NCBI RefSeq assembly: GCF_002999335.1 | Contig: NW_020312080.1 | Location: 1-64,000 of the forward strand | Length of the DNA: 64,000 nt | Reading direction: 5' to 3' | DNA from: Cyclospora cayetanensis | Taxonomy: Eukaryota; Apicomplexa; Conoidasida; Eucoccidiorida; Eimeriidae | Shown: piece by piece, positions 58,375-64,000 of the stretch | Layout of the letters: every line of letters begins with the position of its first letter | Numbering within the stretch: position 1 is the first letter of the stretch | Translations under genes and position numbers: made by a program | The notes under the pieces: model-generated | The model's input: the letters and a program-made list of their open reading frames with translations, nothing else | Databases searched by the model: none | What the model was told of the DNA's origin: nothing

Positions 58375-61300
58375 ATGGAAAAACGTACTGCTCTAAGTTC
58401 CGGGGGAACCAATGACCCTGGAGACCCCCATAGGTCCTCCTCAAACTGCTTCAAGGAATGGTCAGAGAAATTGGCCCATTTAGGAATTGAGTGTTTGCCC
58501 GAGCTTTGCTGGAGCCAGTGGAGTGCTAAAAAAGATCTAGAGAAGCAATTGATTGTTAAAAATGTGGGTTTAAAGCCCTGCACACTATGCTTCCGGCCAC
58601 CACAGAGTCGCTGCTTCTTTCTTCCCTTGCCTGTGGCCCGTAAGATCCCCCCCGGCATCACTTGGAGCATTCCCGTGACATTTAGGCCACATTATAATGA
58701 TTCTTTTGAGGATATACTCGAGATAATAACTGAAAATGGCTGCTTTGATATCGTGCTAAGGGCCAAAAGCAACGAATTAGCTCTCTCTATTATTCCACTG
58801 TGCGTCGAATTTGGTATGGTGGCCATTGGAAGAAACGCAAAAGAAAAGCTGACAGTTCGAAACACGGGGTCTGTAGACGTAATTGTAAAGTGGAGAGCAG
58901 TGGCCCCCTTCTCTATTATACCTGAGATTTTCTCTCTTCCAGCACGCGAAAGTACCACTTGCAAAGTTACCTTTAGGCCAGCCGCGCCATGCACGTACAC
59001 TGCGACTGCGGTGTGCGAGATGTTATTGCCTCTCAAGGAGGCTGTTAAGACTCTTTGTTGTACCGAATGTCACTCTGCCCCACCCCGTACAAGCGAATCA
59101 ATCGTTTCAACAGGCCTATTTGAAGCTGCATCCCCGAACGAAAAGCTAAAGGTTGTGGAAGGAGAAGGGACAAGCCAGATTGCAAAGTCCTATACCTTGC
59201 AGTTTACCGGATCCGGAAAGATCCCTCTTCTCCTTCTCGGAGGCAAAACCACGGAAATTCTAGATTTCGGCGAGCTGATGCCTGGAGAGATACAAACAAA
59301 AACCGTGACGCTCACAAACACCTCGCCGGTCCTTGCTGAATTCACGGTACATATCTTGCACTGTAAATAACTCTGAACACCTGAACTCGGCTGTGACCAT
59401 GTAGCCTGGTTGATATGCATGAGCCGCTGTTTCCGGTGTGGGTGTGAGTATGTATATGTATATGTATACACGTATGTGTGTGTGTGCCCCTAATACCTAA
59501 CCAGATAGAAGAGAAAGCGTTGGCTTCTTCTACGCCGGTTGACGGTAGGACCACTGCTGCAATTTCCGTGTTTGTGGACAGCTACTCCATCCCACCCCTC
59601 GGGTCGCAGCAGATTGTGGTGCGAGTTTGCTCCCAAAATATATACGAGACACTCCGCGCCGTCTACCAGGCACGTTTATTCCTTAATTTTTTTTGTTAAG
59701 ATGCACGCCTAAAAATCTAGGTTTTCAGCTATTGACAAAACAGGCAGTTCAAGTAAGTTCCTTTTGACCTAGTTTCTAGTGAATCGTAAAGTCCGGCATT
59801 TGGTATTAAAGAGGTTTGGGATACTGGATGATGCTTGGCGACTCCGTAGATCAAGTGCAGCATTGGCTGCTCCCCAAATTTGGTCGTTGAAGGCAAGGTC
59901 AACCCCTTAAAGATTTTCTTCAAGAACAGTTTTGTGACATTCGGAGACCTGAAGATGCACACGAAGGTGGGCCATATGGCTTATGTCCGTACTAGGTGAT
60001 CCTGAAAAGCCTAGCCTTACAAAAATCTTCTCGTGTGCGTTTGCTTTACAGGGCAGGCAATTGCATGGCTACTTGATTGTTGTAGAGATATTTTAAATGT
60101 ATCTATATAGCCCTCAAAGCTCACCTAGTGCCCTAAATATCCATTCAGGTTTTATTTATAGAGTTCAGCGGTGCTTGGTTCGAGGTTGGGCGGTTGTGTT
60201 TTGCTTCGACGCAAGAACAGGCGACTCGGGTAGTTGAGCTCGTAAACGCCTCCTCAGCCCCAGCAGTGTTTTGTTTTCCTTCGCTACACCCTGAGAGCAT
60301 TCTACAGCTGAACAAGAGATCTGGGATCGTTCCTCCCAAGAGCTTCGTCCAGCTGTCGCTTTCCCTCGACCTTAAAAGCCCCTGCTCCTTCTATCACAGG
60401 GCCTATTGCCTTGTTAAAGGAGGCCCACACCCGTTGCCCCTTGACATCGTCGCTACCTGTTTCTCCAACTCTGAATACCCCGCCAGAATCACAAAAGGTC
60501 ACATCATCCTGCAAGAGTATGCCACAGTTCGTCCGATTACCTATTCTGGGTTAAGTAAAAACGGGATTAGGTAATGTATGGGGCACTAGTTCTGAGAGTG
60601 CAATCGGTTGGAGGAAGAGATCCAGCGTGCAGGACTTGACTAGGCAGGCTTTGTGGTGTAGCACCTGGCAACTTAGCTTAAAACCTCACTCATACGGCAC
60701 ACAGGAATAACACATGGATTCTCCTGTGATTGCAGGTGGCGGTTATTCAGCAAGAAAAGCCTGGCACCAGGTTAGAGCCGTGTGTGTTATGTTTTGTCCC
60801 CTTGAGTGCAGACGCCTCCCATCGTGCAGATAGCTAAAGGGCAGCCTACGCGCATGGCAGCGCATGTCCATATGCAAGTTTACCCTGTGGTAGAGGTGAA
60901 AACGGCTTAGGCTTCAGGCTATAAGGTTATGCTTGCAGACCGATACAGATTTGACACCCTGGGACTCCCCATTGATGTTCCCCTTCCCGTGGTGTCGCCT
61001 TCCAGCCGTATCCTCGAGGCAGCAGATGGATTCCCCCACCACAAAAGGCAAGTCACTCTTCGCTCAGAAGCATCCAAATATGCGTGTGAATACAAAGAGT
61101 ATTAGCAGCTTTGGCACAAGTCTTCCTTATGTCCTATATCATGCTTGCTTGCACTGGAGTAAATACAGAATCGCCGTCCTGAGCTGTTCAAGTCTAAAGT
61201 TCAAGACACCGGGGTCCTCACTGCCTGTGGATATTATTAACAACACCAATCAACCAGTAAGCCGTACAAGTAAATGTACAGCTCTATTCTACAGCTTTTC

Positions 61301-64000
61301 ATCCAAGGTTGCCAGCTCTGGCTAATCAAAGCATAGCAAACCCTTAATACATTGCTGCTGCTTGTCTATTCCCCTCCAAACTTTTTTCTGCGTATCTTTT
61401 TCTCTACGGCTTCATTAGTCAACAAGCTGATTGGTCTATAGATTTCCAGTGGAAGGTGGCTTTCCAGCTTATGCCTGGCTGTGTTATTGTTTTTCTGAGT
61501 GCTATGTAGCTGTATTGTTGCTGGAGTCAGAAGCTGGTGATGGGTCGAAAGAGCGCCTTTTCCGTTTACCCGGAAGAATCTATTTTATCTCCCCTTACTT
61601 CTTCAACAGTCATGTTAGCAAAATGCCGTGCTTCAGGCTCTCAACGCTAAACTTTGTCCCTACTTTGTAGCCCTCCTGGCATGTCCCCCTCTGCCTTTCT
61701 ACTGAAGCATCAACCCCCCTTCCAAGAGCTTAAAGCCTCAAATGTAGCTGTTGCATCCTACATGATAAAATTCGATACGTGCGCTGTGCATCAGAGTAAC
61801 TTGGTGTGGCGGTTGGGATGGTGGTGTACACCGCGAATTCGCTGAGGCCCTGATATATCCGTCAGCCCAGCGGAGTCATCAGGCCGTAAACCCCCAAAAC
61901 TTTGTGGTCCCTCAGCTACTGCAGCTGGATCTGTTTGGATGTGCTGTATCTCCCCTGCTCAACCCACCAGAGGAATTAGAGGCCGCACTCAGTCTCTCCG
62001 AACAAGTGCTGAGGATGCCACCGTGTGCTATGGGTGCGCTCGATGCCCTGAACTCTACAATCGGTTTGCATTTGTATCCACTCAACCGCAGTCAGAAATC
62101 CAGAATATTTGTTTTAAGCCTCCGTGATCAGGAGGGAAATTGATTCGGAAATCAATATAGGGATTGCATTAGAGGGTATCCATGTCGTAGAGCATTTATC
62201 TTCAGGGCAACTGGCTTGGCAGGTGGTGCAGCTTTCGAACCGGGGCGACAGCCCAGTAGAGGTGGAATTTAGACTTGCAGGAAAAGCACCAGAGACAGTC
62301 ACTACGAGACGACAGGCTGCAAATGACCTAAGGTTAGGGCTCTTGCGCAACTTTTTGTTTGGTAGCGTTTTGCGTCCTGTGTCCTATTCAGGTCTGCATG
62401 CTGTATGTAGGTAGCCGAATTCTGCCCATATTGGCTTTGACTATGTGTTTTAGGATTTGGCCAGCATGGAGCCGCATCCCACGTGGTGGCATGCAGCTGT
62501 TTGTGGTGTTACACGCCCCTTCTGCTTCTTCTACTGCAGGGAGGCAGTTGCGAGAGTTTAAGCTCTTCAGTGGAGGTGCTCCGATATCCAGTATTCGCTT
62601 GCAAGTTTATTCTACTGTTGCGTGTGCCAAAATTAGCGTTGAAGAAAATCCCATCGTAGGCATATCAACTCAAAATTCTAGTGGAGATTCTAGGGTGCAG
62701 GGATTGTATCTTCGGGCAAGCTCTTGTCTAGGTCTCCGTTAGCTCCTCTTTGTGTGCTTGGGCATAAAGACATTGGGTGCTCTGAGGCATAGGACGTAGG
62801 GGTTAGTCTTTAAGGACTTAGGAATTGCGTATAATGTTGCGTACACCTCAGTTATTTCAGCTTGCAGGGGTTTGCCGGTCGGTCCGCCGCCTTGTTTTGG
62901 TTAAAAACACTGGAGGGGTGCCTGTTAAGGTACGGGCAACAACAATTAGTACAATTATGGAAAGAAGCAGCAGCCTGCAGTGGCCAGAGGGGGCTGAGAC
63001 GGATCTTGAAAGAGACACTCGAGATAAGCCCCGAAGCACGACTTACAAACAGAACAAAGCAAACCCTGAAAAAATATTGGCTGAGGAGAGCAGTAGGAAG
63101 GCAGATCGCGGTCCCTTTTTTCTTGCAATCGGAGACATAAACGAACTGGCCAGTAAGAACTCAGCCCGGCCTTAATGCTGATTGTATCATCAGTAACGCT
63201 TTTCTTGTTGTTCCTGCTGTTGACACCGCACATCTTGCTGATACACGTGCCCCGAATGTCTCCCTAAGTGCAGCTGCTAATCACTGTTAGCACTTTCCCT
63301 GCTGCGCGGTTACCAGCTAGTCATGCACTTTAGGGAGCTCCCGGCAGCTGGCCAGCGTCCAGTTAAAACTCTAGAATGCTTACCCATGTACGGACCCATG
63401 TGTTTCTAGTAAGCTTCCATCATTTAGGCTCTAGTCGCCGTAAAGTATGCGATGACTGTTGCATCAGCGAAGGATAGCAAAGAGTCAGAGGAGTTTGTAT
63501 TGGATGTCAGCGAAAGCAAGCCCCTCTCAGTTTTCTTCTCTCCCAAGAAGGCTCAGGCATTCAGTGGAACTCTTGTGCTGCAGACAGAGACTCTTTCAAA
63601 CCACTTGCTGGTATTGAACCTAGTCTTCGCGCTAATGCAGGCGCTGCCACTACCGCTGCTGCTGGTGCTATTGCTGCATGTGGATGTGTGGCCGTTGGGT
63701 ACCCTGCTTTTAGTGTACCCCTCGTCAAAATTGTGACAGGCAAAATATTTATTTTTGTCATAAGCTCCTCTCAATCCATCACCTGAAATATTTTGAAGCA
63801 ATTGAATCTCTGTCGTTGTGTACATACGAGTGGATCTTTTCGCCTGAATGCTTGCCGCCTGCGTTACATGCACAGCTGCAATCCGATGATTCCAGCGAAG
63901 ACACAGATGAAGTTGGCGACAGAAAATGGGACAAACTAGCAGAGAATCAAAGTAGCAGCATTGCTGACTCTGGAAGCTGCATAGCTGACGCAAGATGCAG
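58375..64000 (+). CDS. CFAP65: CFAP65-like axonemal protein with ASH/MSP-type domains (3' end outside window)
   Basis: A large protein of the CFAP65 (CCDC108) family, needed for motile flagella. In coccidia only microgametes are flagellated. Resolved exons: 58375-59346, 59505-59673 and about 60162-60554, phases agreeing. They carry repeated ASPM-SPD2-Hydin-type immunoglobulin-like modules: KQLIVKNVGLKPCTLCFRPP, WSIPVTFRPHYNDSFED, EKLTVRNTGSVDVIVKW, CKVTFRPAAPCTY, ILDFGELMPGEIQTKTVTL, and VVELVNASSAPAVFCF with FYHRAYCLVKGG. Later open segments continue the pattern with unproven junctions, at about 60,940-61,040, 61,195-61,258 (LPVDIINNTNQP), 61,545-61,650, 61,905-62,110, 62,125-62,335 (WQVVQLSNRGDSPVEVEF), 62,460-62,740, 62,870-63,170 (LVLVKNTGGVPVKV) and 63,430-63,735 (LSVFFSPKKAQAFSGTLVL). 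A last open stretch at about 63,890-64,000 runs off the window. HYDIN is the alternative family; order and spacing fit CFAP65 better. Confidence 0.82.
59434..59487. repeat. TG/TA-rich microsatellite in an intron
   Basis: A run of gtgtg and tatgtata dinucleotides between the first two exons of the CFAP65-like gene. Confidence 0.85.

Noticed and set aside
1..64000. CRISPR arrays, bacterial defence islands, phage or plasmid modules
   Set aside because: No regularly spaced repeats or prokaryotic gene clusters. Introns and gene content are eukaryotic throughout.

Overview
The window looks like nuclear DNA of a coccidian apicomplexan, most plausibly an eimeriid such as Cyclospora or a close relative. 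Genes carry several short GT-AG introns. Low-complexity tracts are Gln-, Ala-, Ser- and Asn-rich and CAG-coded. Genes stand alone on both strands with no operon logic. The spacers hold decayed LTR retrotransposons of the Ty3/gypsy type, which are known from Eimeria-group genomes. The species is an inference from memory, not from a search.

Layout. 1-2.35 kb: 3' remnant of a gypsy-like element. 2.7-8.5 kb (-): a kinesin-3 motor with an FHA domain, for which an 11-exon model of 1185 aa is phase-consistent throughout. 9-13.6 kb (-): a second element. 15-18 kb (+): an ArfGAP protein (8 exons, 446 aa), perhaps with more exons to 19.7 kb. 20.4-22 kb: LTR and internal fragments. 23-26.9 kb (+): a HAD/sucrose-phosphatase-like enzyme that seems fused to an N-terminal starch-binding module. 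27.2-28.2 kb (-): single-exon tRNA 2'-phosphotransferase. 29.3-33.1 kb (+): unrecognised coding exons. 34.0-35.1 kb (-): PAP2 / dolichyldiphosphatase-like membrane enzyme. 35.9-42.2 kb (+): an almost complete but dead gypsy element, ordered LTR-PR-RT-RNase H-IN-LTR. 45.4-46.2 kb (-): a small single-pass membrane protein that I read as a selenoprotein S candidate. 46.6-50.0 kb (+): an RBM5/RBM10-type splicing factor. 52.6-55.4 kb (+): another gypsy remnant with the best-preserved integrase. 58.4 kb to the end (+): a CFAP65-like flagellar protein, cut by the window edge.

The genes do not form one pathway. They cover microtubule transport and microgamete flagella (kinesin, CFAP65), membrane traffic and ER functions (ArfGAP, PAP2, SelS candidate), RNA processing (Tpt1, RBM5/10) and storage polysaccharide or sugar-phosphate metabolism (CBM-HAD). 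The two most interesting items are the SelS candidate, whose reading frame runs Gly-Gly-Gly-TGA-Cys-TAA followed at once by a strong hairpin, and the CBM25/53-like module ahead of the HAD phosphatase. I saw no rRNA, tRNA, CRISPR array or bacterial-style system.
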